From Mucor racemosus (Eukaryota; Mucoromycota; Mucoromycetes; Mucorales; Mucoraceae), in NCBI GenBank assembly GCA_027405735.1, contig JAPEHQ010000015.1, positions 62,001-126,000 on the forward strand: a stretch of 64,000 nt of DNA. Direction: 5' to 3'. A model generated the notes under the pieces. That model was not told the origin of the DNA. It did not search any database and was given only the letters and a program-made list of their open reading frames with translations. This document shows positions 46,986-59,319 of this stretch, piece after piece. Position 1 is the stretch's first letter, and each line of letters begins with the position of its first letter. Position numbers and translations under genes: made by a program.

Positions 46986-48097
46986 CAACTACATTTGCAT
47001 ATAATTTTTTCTTGGTGTTATTTAGTGAAAAAAAAAGTAGAGCAGAGACGAAAAGTGAGACCCAGTTTTAGGGAAAAAGCAGAGAATTTTATGCGTTTTT
47101 GAATTTTTAATGACATGTAAAATAAATTTAGAGCAGGTAGCTTAATGCAACTAATTCTTACCTATTTTTTAATGTCCAAGATATGTATATATAGAAGGTA
47201 TTTAGTATGGGATCATGACATGTCTGAATAATATGTGAATATTATACATGCTTCTTATTCATGTTTCGATAGCAAAACTAGATGATTAAAATCAAACTCA
47301 ATTTTCCTCTTTTTTGGTAGTTGTTAAAAAAGCTGATGAACTGCTTCAATCCTATAGTTTATTGTAACTTCAAATGTCATGTGTCCGGATACAGTATAAT
47401 CGAATGTAATTGACTTTTCATTAGATATTAATCATTCGTTTATTTACGAAAAATTGAAATTTGAAACAACACAAATTTAATTATCCTGAACCCATTTCCA
47501 CAAAAAGCCAGTAGTTATTTTTGAACAAGGCGAGCAAGATTGAATATTATGATATATATGATGGGTTGGCATTGTGTTTGTCAGATGAGATCTGGTTCAA
47601 AAAAATACAAAAATGTAAATTTTTAATATAATCGACAATATACTTAGAGATTAATTTGCATTAAATGTAAAAATATGTTTTACGATGGTTTCTGTTTGTA
47701 AATTTTGCCAGATGTAGAAGCATAGTTTTCGCTACTACGTATGACGTTTTATACCAATCATCAAAAAGTCATATGCCTCAGAAATAAACACTATATTATG
47801 GGAGAAGGGTATCTCGGGTGAATGAATATACATTTCGGCCGCTGTATGGTACAATATTAATGTACCTGTTTGTGCGATATCATCCTGACGATTTTCGGAT
47901 GAACGTTCTGTCGTGAACGTTAGTCTTTAAATTTCAAACTTTAATTCCATGTAATATGATGAAATATCTACTAGGTCAATTTCTTTTGTGGAGTAGCCAA
48001 TTATATATGATGAAACTTGGGTTCGTAAAGCACATAAATGTAGCACCGCCGCAGCTCCAGGATAGTTTTTTCACTTTTTCTTCAAAAGAAACATTAA
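46986..48097. other. Spacer, no gene
   Basis: Short frames only. The last ~150 bp precede a small ORF on the plus strand and may include its promoter. Confidence 0.35.
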
Positions 48098-48382
48098 ATG
48101 CCTAGTTTAAGTAATACTCAACCATTAACACCTTCTGCACCAAATGATATGACAACAGCTGATTGTTATGTTCGAATTGATCAATTTTTGAACAACAACG
48201 CATCTATTAAAGATTTCAAAATTGAAGATGATAATCATGGAATGGGCATGATCTCAACAGCAGATTCAAATTCATCTAAACAAGCCATTAATATGCGCCT
48301 TAGTCAATCAGCCATAGGAAATTATTTGATAAATAATGGATTTCAATGTACCAATAACACATCTATTTATACTAGAAAATAA
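48098..48382 (+). CDS. Small unknown protein, 94 aa
   Basis: Open frame of normal composition, serine/asparagine-rich (MPSLSNTQPLTPSAPNDM at the start), with no signal peptide, membrane segment or known motif. It converges on the SAAL1-like gene with 110 bp between stops. Could be a real small gene or a terminal exon. No splice partner was found upstream. Confidence 0.5.
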   Translation: MPSLSNTQPLTPSAPNDMTTADCYVRIDQFLNNNASIKDFKIEDDNHGMGMISTADSNSSKQAINMRLSQSAIGNYLINNGFQCTNNTSIYTRK

Positions 48383-48492
48383 AGAATATATATATTTACA
48401 AAATACTGTATGTGTGTGTGTGTGTGCGTTTGAGGTTGTGATGTGAGGGATTATATATAAATTATGTATTATGAATTATTATTATTTTTTTA

Positions 48493-49670
48493 TCAGCTAC
48501 TGGCCATAGATAATTTCGTATTTAATGCTTGAGCTAAATTTTGTATGTCTTCGTCTTCAATTCTTGCATCCATATCATCTTCTTGAATATATGACACTAA
48601 TCTTGACATGGATTGCTCCAAACCATGTGTCATTTCTGGACCTATTAATAACATACTAGATTAGAACGAAAGCCTCATATTTAATACATACATTTAATAT
48701 ATAACTTTACCGCATTCTGTAATACTGACCATGCCATAAGCCATTAAAGCCCATAATAAATGCATTACATTTTTTGCCACTCCACGATGAAAACCCATTC
48801 CAATACCAACGCCTCTACCTTCTTCTTCTAGTCTTTCAGCACCCCAATTTACAAGAGCTAAAGTATCAACTTTATCCATAAATTGATATTCATCATCTTC
48901 TTCTTTATCAGTATTCACTAATCTTTGTCTTCGTCGAGTTATACTGTGAGTGATTGCATTTGTATAAACTACAATGCGTGTCATTAATTCTAAGCTTTTC
49001 AATAGTAATTCTGAATAAAGCGTATTGCATATAATGAGTGTATATTGATGAAAAATAGATGGCGCCATGGATACAGGTGTCAGAAACTCTGTTAAATTGT
49101 CATGCTCAATCACTGTTTGATGACTTGTATCAATCGAGCAAGATAAAAATGTGTTTAAAAGACTATAAAGGTGGGATGTTTAATTGATATTTTTTACACT
49201 ATATTTATAGTTGTAACGTACCGAGTAGTTTCTAATAACACTCTGGCATCATTTTCATTCCATAGTATTGAGCGACATAATCTTAAAACATCCATATCAT
49301 CCATTAAATGAGGGCCTATGCCACAGTCCCAGTGACAAGCCATGTTTGCCAATGTACCCATTGCTAACTCTCTAGTTCTAGGCCGTGAAGTTGATGTGAT
49401 GACCTACAGCCAGTGATATATTAGTCAGACAGATATTTCATATTTAATGATATGAATTACTTTTAATAAAACCCTATGAAATTGTTGATCTTTGATAGCT
49501 AAAGCATATTCTTGAACTGTACATACATCCCAAGCAGCACATAAAGAACGTTCAAAAGGTGAATCTTCATCATATGAATTTGTTGAATCTATTGTATCAT
49601 TTACAACACAATCTGTAATTCTTTTCATAATAGGTGCAACAACTGTCAAGTCATTATTTGTCGAATTCAT
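48493..49670 (-). CDS. SAAL1-like armadillo-repeat protein
   Basis: Four exons on the minus strand: 49670-49461, 49403-49222, 49162-48711 and 48641-48493, giving 330 residues. The centre, RSLCAAWDVCTVQEYALAIK then RTRELAMGTLANMACHWDCG and LLETTRLLNTFLS, matches the conserved core of SAAL1 (serum amyloid A-like 1). There L-W-D and ExxxGxLxNMAC are hallmarks within ARM-like helices. Animal SAAL1 is a proliferation-linked nuclear protein; function in fungi is unknown. The C-terminus is acidic. It is shorter than the animal protein. It lies 224 bp downstream of the VPS9 gene, same strand. Confidence 0.75.
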
Positions 49671-49707
49671 ATTGATGAATGTAGTCGTATTTTTTTAGTA
49701 TAAAAAT

Positions 49708-49709
<2 letters not shown>

Positions 49710-49758
<49 letters not shown>

Positions 49759-49765
49759 AAGAAGA
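49710..49765. repeat. (GA)n microsatellite between SAAL1-like and VPS9 genes
   Basis: About 19 GA units followed by impure purine tract. It lies in the SAAL1-like promoter and, read on the coding strand, is a CT-rich tract of the kind common in fungal promoters. Confidence 0.9.
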
Positions 49766-49893
49766 AGAAAAAAAGTTTGTGTATTTCATAACCCTCCTCC
49801 TCTTCTTCTTCTTCTTTGTCCTCCCCTCCCTATTAATTATTCAAATGGAGCGAAAATATTCCATAAAGAAGGTCGAGGCCCACTTAATTTTAT

Positions 49894-52086
49894 TTATGCA
49901 AGATTTGCTTGTTTAATAATGGCAGCTAATCGCTTATAATCTGCCAATAATTCTGTTATATCTCCAATTCTCAGTTCATCGACAGATTTCATTTCCAAAA
50001 ATTTAGATATAGGACCTTCTCCATTTGATAAAGAAGAAGATGGAGTATTCTATTAAACAAGCGTTTTAGAATTTCTTTGTATTACATAATATAGCATTTA
50101 AAAATACCTTTTTAGTTCTACTATTGGTACGATCTTCCATAAAACTGGGTAAAGAAGAAACTGATGAGGCAGTGGATGTTGTAGATATTTCTTTTAATTC
50201 ACTTTTTGGTAATGCAGCATCACTTGCTTTTCTAACTCGTCCTTTTACTTGATCTACAATACCAGACACCGTTTTATTGTTTTCCAATTCCTGCGTATTT
50301 CTTTGCCAGAATTTACCAAGGCCATCAAACACTCTATACGAACTATCTACTACATCTGATACAATTTTTAATCCAGCATTAGGTTGCTGATTTTGTTGTG
50401 GTTGTGGTTGTGGTTGTGGTGGTTTAGACGTATTATCAATTACTTTTGTAGCGTTTAAATCTGTAACATGACTAAAGACTCTATCAGCAGATAGACCTAA
50501 TCCGACTAAATTTGTAGTTTCTAGGAATGAAACCGCAGCCATCATGTTTGTTAAACAATAGCTTGCTTGCCCCGATGATAAATCTTCAGGTCTACGGTAT
50601 CTTTGTATAAATTTTAGATTTGACAGGAAATTAGTAGGATTTGATTTCACAATAGTAAAAATCAATATTGGTAATAAAACATCAGCATTTACTGAAGATA
50701 TTGGTTTTTCTTCTTCAACTGAGGACATGGCTTGCTTCATTTCTTGTACTACTTCAGCATTGGAGTCAAGTCGAGTTGCATGGCGATGTTTCTCTGCAAA
50801 TTCTTCAATGGCACTGACAATGATTTGATGTGTTTTTACAAGTGCTTCTAATTTCTCTTTGGCACCCATGATAGTATTTAATTGCTGCAATTGTGTACCT
50901 GCTTCCTTTACAATTTGTGTCATATGTTCGTTATCTTGCTCGTTCTCCATTGTAACGCCTAAGTGCTGTAAATTTAGGTCTAGTAAATTAAGTGCTGCAA
51001 TACGAGATTCCAATGCTTCATCCTGCATTGCTTCATCACCATCTGGGTTAGTGAATAGTTAATCATAAAGTTGATTACAAATATATGTTTCAATAGTATC
51101 GAGTCTTTCGGTATCATCCTGTATATCAGAATCTCTTAAATCGTCTAAAAAGTCTAATATTTTAGTACTAGATAAGTCAGTGGTTCTGGGCGGATTTTTT
51201 TTATAGTTTTTAATGAATTGATCCACTTTTGCACTACATGAATCAACTAAGGGTGATCCAATATCTTTAATGTTCTTTGCTTTAGCTTCTGTCCATTCAA
51301 TTACATCCTTTCTTGATAATGGTTTTTGTATCAACATGACAGTGATTAATTTGTCATCTCGTAGTGGTAATTGAACATGACTGGCAAGGATATTGTATTT
51401 TGGATGATCTGGTGTTATGGATGAAGGGTCTAAACTAAAGGTGTCAAATAACGATTTTTTTGTAGTCGAATCAGTCATTAGTCTGGATATTTCTCCTTGT
51501 GATGGTAGCAATCCAAGTGCAATGAATTGATCTTTTTGGAATATGCCACGAACACCACCTAATGAAATAATTTGGTTGGTATTGTGTTGATCATTATACA
51601 CAATGACATGATCCATGATAAAATCGCGGTCGACCATAGCAGATGGATGAGACGGTGTTGATACAGGTAATAATAACATGGCCTACATAATATTCAGATA
51701 AATAAATCATAATTTATACAGTGAAATTTTACCTTGTCTTTATTTAACAAAAGCTCTACAATATCATCCAATTCATTATCTTGATTATCTTGTAAACGAG
51801 ATAAAGCCAACATGCCCCAAGAATTTGTAGGCATAGGTATAGAAAAAGATGTTGTATTCATTCTGTTGTTATTAGAGATGGATGATGATGCAGAAGATGA
51901 AGTTGAAGCACTCTTTGATATGGTCGCTGGTCTTTTTGTTAGAGGTGAACGTGTTATTGTGTCTGAACTAGCTATTCTTTGTAGAAAATTTGTTGGTAGT
52001 GACGAACTTGATAATGGATCTTGTTGATTCGTTGTTGAAGATTCATTTGTATTGTTAGGCTTTTTGAAAGAATCAAATCGAAACAT
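49894..52086 (-). CDS. VPS9-domain Rab5 guanine nucleotide exchange factor, with an in-frame stop
   Basis: Three exons on the minus strand, 52086-51733, 51682-50108 and 50049-49894, together 695 codons. The N-terminus is Ser/Thr/Asn-rich. The VPS9 domain spans about 310-500, with ETYICNQLYD, DEALESRIAALNLL, GAKEKLEALVKTHQIIVSAI, ADVLLPILIFTIVKSNP and SGQASYCLTNMMAAVSFL. The Asp and Tyr used for Rab5 binding are there. These proteins activate Rab5/Vps21 on endosomes. Codon 326 (51061-51059) is TAA inside the conserved helix between QLYD and LFTNPDGDEA, where a polar residue is expected. Everything else is intact. It could be a recent nonsense mutation, a base error, readthrough, or removal of a 36-nt in-frame intron (51078-51043). 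Confidence 0.85.
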
Positions 52087-53154
52087 TTTTATTATGAAAA
52101 CATGTAAAAGCAAAAAGTAGGGGGTTTGTAATTATTCAAAATTTAATTGAATGACTCTTCCATTGCCTAAAATAGCCAGATCAATTAACCCGTTTTAATG
52201 CGTACTTGAGGTATATGTAGTTCATTTCAGTCGCATACATAAATTATGAATCTACATCAAAGTATCTTTGCTTTTCAACTAATTCATAGCTTTTCAGTAG
52301 TTCGTTGATAAAGGATAATTTGTACCCATTCCTCAACATTATCAGAAAGCCGCCTCCACTAAACGTACCCAAGGGGCCTCAGATCTTTCAAAGCCTGGAT
52401 TTCAAGGAATCTCATTGCCAGCGGCAGGAGCCTTTTCTAAATAATTCAAAGAAGGTGTTTTCGATACAAATAATACAACAGAAAATGACCTTGCTAATGT
52501 GCTACTGTTTCGCCATCTTTCTAGGACATGAAATTATGCGAAGATATTTGGATTATATGTTCTCATTTCTTTTGGAACTCCTAAATGAGCAAGAAACCTT
52601 TATCAGTATGTAAAAGATGGAGTGCTTAGGTCTGAATAAAGTTTTTGCTGGAACGAGTTTGAAGGGAAAGCTTGAATTTTATTTTCATATATATTGTAGT
52701 ATATTATACTATAATAAAATGCAGCTATAATTACTTTATAAACATTTACTGGTATGTAACAATTTAGTTTTATGAAGCATCTCAACTTTCATCAACTCAT
52801 TCAGGTAATTTTTACGTGCATTCACAGGTCTTCTATTTTCAAATTTAAAAAACATCCACATCTTGTTTCTTCACAAAAAATGCAGTTACAGTAGCAAGAA
52901 ATATCTTGATCTGTAGGTAGTTGAGCGTGACATCCTTTAAAACATTGATCCAAACGATTTTATATATAGACGCTGATAATAGCTCTCAATAGGGTACATC
53001 ACTAATCTGTATTTTGGGTTCCATGAATTAATGTGGGTCACTTAGATTAAGAGAACAATGTATCTGCAAAAAATCCAAGGCTTTGAGCCTTAATATTTTG
53101 GTACAAAATTAAGACATACTAACACTTCAAATAATGAAACTTACTTTTTTTGAA
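52087..53154. other. Spacer, no gene
   Basis: Promoter side of the VPS9 gene, then A/T-rich sequence. A plus-strand frame (52305-52613) and antisense frames show no motif. Confidence 0.35.
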
Positions 53155-53900
53155 GTGCCCTATTCTTATACTATGGTATATATCTAAGTTTTAAATAAAA
53201 AAGCGGATCTTTCTAAACTTTTCTTATATTTAACTACGTATGGTCTGAAAATTCAGACTTTGTAGCGGACATTTCGGGGCTCATTTTTTTCCTTACCAAC
53301 ACTCATGATTTTGATCAAAAAATAGAAAAATCAAATTTTGATACCAAAATCAACGTTTAAATATACTACATTGTGAGAATAAATTGTAGCTACAATTAAT
53401 ATACATTTTATAAAAGCTTAATATCAAACATTAAGTAATAAAGATTTGTACTTTTGTCCCAAAAACGATTTTTTGGTTAAAGGATTTTCATGTAATATTT
53501 TGTAATAAAAAGGTCTGTTATTTTTTATTGAGCAAATAGAGCGCTAAATTCTGTATATGTGTATATTTTTTGTTTTTATAATTGGTAGTATAATTCACTC
53601 AAGATTTGCAAAATCAGAAAAAAAAATTAAAAAATGTCAAAATTGATGATCTGGACAAAAATAATTTTCTAAATTAATATTCCGCTTATAAGCCTCGTGA
53701 GTCTGAAAAATAAGAGATTTTATAATATTCGAAAACTTTTTCAAGAATTTACGATGCTGTACCACTCATTTGATTCGAGCTTATTACTGTAAATATTGAT
53801 ACATCATGCTAATATTGTGTGGTAGCTCATTTGATGGTAATATAGTCTTACTTAATAATTAATGCGTTAGAGGTATTAAATTGAGTTTTAGTCTTAACTG
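53155..53900 (+). repeat. Dispersed block T, copy d
   Basis: Starts inside the block (cttatactatggtatatatc) and follows copies a and e to the dynein fragment. The core palindrome TCTGAAAATTCAGA is intact. Confidence 0.83.
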
Positions 53901-53904
53901 TCCA

Positions 53905-54103
53905 ATATCATAAACATAAATATGGTCATCACTGGAACCTATTGCCGCCTTTTTACCCTCTTTGTCCCACGCCAATTTATTCAATGCTTTACCAGAACCA
54001 ACTTAAATACTTACAAATGATTTCTCGGTATTTGCATTCAAATTCCATAGTTAAAATTGACTGGTTCCATCTACGGTAGTGCGGTAGTATCAAACGTCAA
54101 ACG
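53905..54103 (-). pseudogene. Captured fragment of a dynein intermediate chain gene, copy d
   Basis: Best-preserved copy. Minus strand gives LWNLNANTEK, then VGSGKALNKLAWDKEGKKAA and IGSSDDH, with a stop where the other copies also have a lesion. It is split by the solo LTR E at 54104. The remainder of the repeat resumes at 57969. Confidence 0.75.
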
Positions 54104-54608
54104 TGTTGTATTCCACCTACTAGTATCATACATTATCACCTTCTACAGTATCAATACATCTTACAATCTATTGACTACGACATGTATTGAAGTGTAAGTC
54201 TTGATATCGGATATAAAAAACTCCTAGCGTATCAAGTTTAATCCAGTAATTACCAAGAACGCTTTGACCTCAATTATGACACCACATTATTTCATCCCAG
54301 CAGTTAACCAATCAAGTAGTTATCAAATCAACATCCAAGCATATTTAGCGCAGCATTGAAACAACACAACTCACAAGCTCTGCAAGAACGGTTAAATTAT
54401 GATTGATCCATTTCAATCCATAGATTACTATCAAACAGATCCAATAGTTCAATAGTGCCTTAAATTACATCTCAGGATCTCAATGTCTAATCAATATAAA
54501 AGGCCATACTTTTACATCTAAATAAACGATATCTTGTTTTTATTATACAGTTGAAAAACTGATTAATTACTCATTATTTTATAATTGTATTCTTTTTTAA
54601 GTACTATT

Positions 54609-57600
54609 TGAAGTGAACTAAGCTAGATTCCCATCATAAAATACCTAAATTAAATGTCATCTCATTTGAAACCATGCTATCAAAGATAAGACTATATAGT
54701 AAATAGACAATTGCCACTATGTAGGAAATTTGTGCAATTATTTCCTTAAAAACCTCACGCGCGTGCAATTAATGCATAGTTTTCTACAGCAAAATGCGTG
54801 CAAAATAAAAGCACTGACAAAATAAAAAAATGCAAGCAATTGCAATAATTGCACGCAAAATTATATTTGAGGAATACGTACGCTTTTGAAATTAATGCAC
54901 GCATCAATATTATTTATGGTTTTTGGTTTTTGAAAATTTATAAAAAAAAATGGGATCAAATGCTTATATAATATATAAATTTGTTTATTGTATTGAAAAA
55001 TAAAATAATACTCTTTGCTTGATTAAACTGTACCATGGATAACCAATAAAAGGGATGCCATGCTTGATAAAATAGATATAGACGTGTAGTATTCAGAGCA
55101 TAATAGGTATATATACTGAACCAATAAAAGCCAAAATAAGCCTCATAACAATAAAGCAACCTATGGATTTTAACAATATCAGTATGTCTTTATCTAACAT
55201 TATTAAATTTAATATGATATACTTACAAGCTACACAATGGAAAAATGAAGAGCTTCAAAAATTGACTAAAAATTATGGATTTTACATATTAGTAATGCTA
55301 TTTTATGATTATACGCAAATGAGTACTTACTTTTTATAAACATATTTGTATCTACACCAGCAAAGTAGTCAAAAAAAGGTTAATAGGCAATCTCATGCAC
55401 ACATTATATCTTTAATTATATTACCATGTTTCAACTCTCAAAAGAAATGATATAATACTTTAGGACTAAATGTTAGTAGTATAGCACCCCAAATTTATTG
55501 ATAACTTACTGTGTATCATAAGCCGTTAAATAGTAAAATAAATAATTTACATTTGTATTAAATATGAGAGACTGTTTGCAGAATACCGGTTTTATTGCAG
55601 GATATGTGGAGCATATTATTTGAATTCGGTGCTATATTTCAACATAATAATATCTAAATATTAATAAAACCTGCTTAAAAAACCGTTTACATGCCATAGA
55701 AAATACATACTTACGTTGTAAACACAAAAAGAAAGAAAGAAATATAATTGAATGCAAGGGTTATTTATAAAAAAATGCTTGTTTTCCCCATGGAATCTTC
55801 TTAAAAATGAATGTAAACCAGTAAAATGTTTGAAAGAATTATAGAAATGCTCTATTTTCAATTTTAGGCGAGATCCAGCATCTTTGTTGTATTCAAACTT
55901 TGAAGAACTTGTATAGATAACTTGGCTGTAGAATAATTCAATAGAAAGGGTAGGTGTACCTAAAAAAAATGGCAATTTCCGAATTGAAATGGCCTGAAAT
56001 GGCTCATAAATAAAGATAAATTCAGTGTAAATTTAAGTAAAATTTGTAGTTTATTATCTGCATATCACAAGGTTGCATATTCTTATTGATTCAAATCATT
56101 AGTAGACACGTCTTGATTGTCGAAATCATAATAATCCCATGTTGTTTTGACCAGACAAGTAAACTTTTTACAATGAATTTTAATTTTTATAATCCAAATT
56201 TGACACAATCAATTATGCAATTTATAATTTAAAATAAAGCCCAAAAATTTCTCTTTAACATGATATTTTTTTTATTTTATTTTTAATAGTAAAAATGTTG
56301 ATTTTACATCCAAAATATGTACCATTTCCCTCCCCCACAAAGTCTAATTGTTGCATATATGTCATTTTTTTGCTGCAAAATGCAATATTCTCGATCCATA
56401 AAAGCTCCAAATACTCTTAATTATCTTTTCTGCCATCATTTGAACCACTTTGTCAAAGCATATCCTCATTTCCTTGATCATTTTCTCATAATATCAATAT
56501 CCATGAAACCGAATCCAGCCTCCTTTTGATTTATTTTCAGAAATAATCCACATAGTTGAAATGTAAAACACATTATCAATCAATACAACAGTAGTTACTA
56601 CTAGTTTCAGCTACTACTATTTACCATAAAAAATCTATTCATAAAAATCAAAAATGTCGAATACTATCATAGCAATACCACATAAAATAGTACAAGAACC
56701 AATAATTTGTTTTAAAAATACCAGTGTTCTGCTCAAATTCCTAGTAATTCCTCTTTTAACGTGATCTTGATATCCAGGGGCACAAATACGACTGTTTAAA
56801 ATCAAATAAGCTTGAAACCGCCAATGTATTGATGGGTTCAATCGATGTATTACATTCAAATCATATTTATGTAACTTATAAACATATACAAAAAAAGAAT
56901 AAAAAATGAATAAAAAAAGATTTGAACCATAATGAAAAGTTTTTATTAGCAGACTTGTGGCGCTTTTGTAAACAAAGGGGGGGCTCTACTATATTCTTTT
57001 GCATTGCAATATAGCTTGTAGCTTCAAAACTGTTGTACATTTTTGGTTTTTTTTGGTGTTAAAATTGCGGAAAATGTATATATTTTTTTTAAATAAATTT
57101 AAAAATTTACATCTTTTTTTTATATGATAGATAAACATAGGTTTATATAGTATTTAACCATCTAAATAAGTGTTTTAAGATATCCTTATGTCTATTAATT
57201 GGCGTTATCCAATCAACAAAAAATTCAGAAAATTGAATTTTGTAATTTTCTCTGAAAAACAAAATAAGAAAAAAAAAGGAAACTTAAATTTTGCGCTATA
57301 TATGCTACTTTGTCTGTATAATTTGAAAGCGTACAGCCAAGCAATCCAAGTTTATTATGGGGATGATAATTTTTCTGCATATTTTCCGCACGCAATTGCA
57401 AATTACGCATAAAATCTACAGGAATCTCAATAGCCTGCAATTTCAGCAGTAACTTTCCGTGCGGATAATGCAGGCCATTGAGATTATTGCATAATTATTG
57501 CACGTGGACTACTAATAATTGCAGGGGCGTAAGTAAATTTCACAAATTTCCTACATAGTGTGCATAAAGATAGCAAGGGTATAATATTCAAATAAGAGAT

Positions 57601-57940
57601 GCTAAAATACTAAAGTAATGTGGGATATCCTAAATAAAAGATACAAAAAGTACATGCTTATCAAGTAGAACAAGTAAGGGCTGTTCTGAAAGCATGATTG
57701 ACAAACTATATTTAAAACATCGTTCTTGATCCACCAAATTAATAACCAAACAACCCAACATTTATACTCAAAATTAATGGAATCGTTGACAATTGCAATG
57801 CCATTGCAAGATAGTAAATAATCACCAAATAATATAAATAGAGACGTAGAATAACCATTTTATTGCACATTATCCATATTTTAATAAAGAAGGATTTTAA
57901 CTGTATTCTTTATCGCTTTTTACACCCATATTTTACTGCA
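54609..57940 (+). mobile_element. Solo LTR family A nested in LTR E
   Basis: Starts TGAAGTGAACTAAG, ends TTTTACTGCA, with perfect duplication CTATT (54604-54608 and 57941-57945). Net length is about 483 bp. Empty sites are the other LTR E copies (ttaagtattatttatcaaac type). It is itself interrupted by the CACTA-type element. Confidence 0.9.
54715..57560. mobile_element. Non-autonomous CACTA-type (EnSpm/CMC) DNA transposon
   Basis: 2846 bp with perfect 20-bp terminal inverted repeats CACTATGTAGGAAATTTGTG and a 3-bp duplication TGC (54712-54714 and 57561-57563). The copy of LTR A at 1-439 gives the uninterrupted sequence acaattgcataaag. CACTA ends plus 3-bp duplication define the superfamily. 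Subterminal regions are crowded with short motifs such as TTGCACGC and TGCAATTAATGC, and similar ones (CGCAATTGCA, ATTGCACG) lie at the right end, in the manner of transposase-binding repeats. Inside are only frames up to about 104 codons (55661-55975 minus, RRFHGENKHFFINN) with no transposase motif, so the element is probably mobilised in trans. Confidence 0.9.
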
Positions 57941-57968
57941 CTATTTATCAATCCTGAAATATACGACA

Positions 57969-58440
57969 AAACGTATCATAAGCCCGCCTTGTTATGATAA
58001 ATGTCAATACAAAATCAGAAACATCCCATTATTGTCATTGTTATGGGCAATTACAAAAAGCTTGATTTTTAATAATACCGCAATTAAATATAAAACAAGA
58101 TGATACTAATAGCATATGGTGAGTATTTAACATCTAAGTAAGTTTGATAAAGTATGCTTTTAAACCCTTTTAAAAATTCTGAGGCAAATGACAACATCTT
58201 GGTCCTGTAATTTCTATCCATCAAAATGTCTCAATTTTGACGACCACACAATGAAAGCACCTTTTATCAATCTTGACCTCGTTTTACCTTGAGTATTGGT
58301 TTTTTACCAGTTGTATTTTCTCTGATTTATTAATATTCAGTCATATTAAACGATAGTATATTAAATTATAATTTACTAGTAGAACACTGTTGTTAGTTTT
58401 TTGTTATTACTTTAAAAACTTGATCCTAGCTATTATTATT
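57969..58440. repeat. Continuation of the dynein-fragment repeat
   Basis: Collinear with 12670-13117 after removal of the nested insertions: gataaatgtcaatacaaaat, then gatgatactaatagcatatg and caccttttatcaatcttgac. A short (ATT)n follows. Confidence 0.78.
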
Positions 58441-58688
58441 ATTATTACCATTGATTATAGTAAGTTTGGCTGGCAAAACCCGGCTCGGCACCAATACTAC
58501 CAGCATCCATGGGTCATTGTACATTCAGCCAGTTTGATCAACAAGTTGGTTACCTGCTACTTACACCTCCTACTAAGATCAGCAAGCCAATCAGTTCTTC
58601 TCAACGAATATGAATCCAAATGACCTCCCATTGCAATGGCAGATACTTCTAGTGCTGATCCGCAGAATTGCAAAAGAAGGTTTAGCCT
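58441..58688. repeat. Repeat R1
   Basis: Collinear with 13190-13430, at about 90% identity by eye. Begins with the same half hairpin (tagtaagtttggctggcaaa). Confidence 0.75.
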
Positions 58689-59319
58689 TGTCGTGTATTT
58701 TCAGGTTTGATAAATAATACTTAAAAAAGAATACAATTAAAAGAGAATGAGTAATGAATCAGTTCTTCAACTGTATAATAAAAACAAGATGTCGTATATT
58801 TTCAGGATTGTTAAATAGTACTTAAAAAAGAATACAATTATAAAATAATGAGTAATTAATCAGTTTTTCAACTGTATAATAAAAACAAGATATCGTTTAT
58901 TTAGATGTAAAAGTATGGCCTTTTATATTGATTTGACATTGAGATCCTGGGATGTAATTTAAGGCACTATTGAACTATTGGATCTGTTTGATAGTAATCT
59001 ATGGATTGAAATGGATCAATCATAATTTAACCGTTCTTGCAGAGCTTGTAAATTACCTTGTTTTAATGCTGCGCTAAATGTGTTTGAATGTTGATTTGAT
59101 AGCTACTTGATTAATTAACCGCTGGAATAAAATAATATGGTATCATAATTGAGGTCCAAGCGTTCTTGGTAATTATTGGATTAATAAACGTAGTACGCTA
59201 GGAGTTTTTTATATCCAATATCAAGACTTTACACTTCAATACATGTCGTAATCAATAGACTGTAAGATAAATTGATACGGTAGAAGGTGACGACATATGG
59301 TACTTGGTGGCATACAACA
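58689..59319 (-). mobile_element. Solo LTR family E with internal tandem duplication
   Basis: Ends TGTCG and ATACAACA. Its first ~105 bp (58690-58793) are repeated in tandem at 58794-58900, starting tcgt(g/a)tattttcagg and ending ataataaaaacaaga. No matching flanking duplication was found. Confidence 0.75.

Larger units (their letters stand above)
54104..57968 (+). mobile_element. Solo LTR family E containing nested insertions
   Basis: Starts TGTTGTATTCCACC, ends ATATACGACA, with perfect duplication AAACG (54099-54103 and 57969-57973). Net length without inserts is 528 bp, the same as the copy at 62957-63484. The pre-insertion site is seen at 12665-12680 (atcaaacgcatc). TATA-like atataaaaggcc and AATAAACG lie at 54500-54530. 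Confidence 0.9.

Noticed and set aside
54956..56859. ORFs inside the CACTA-type element as transposase candidates
   Set aside because: All are at most about 104 codons, hydrophobic or basic without DDE, zinc-finger or TNP2-like motifs, and do not splice together obviously.
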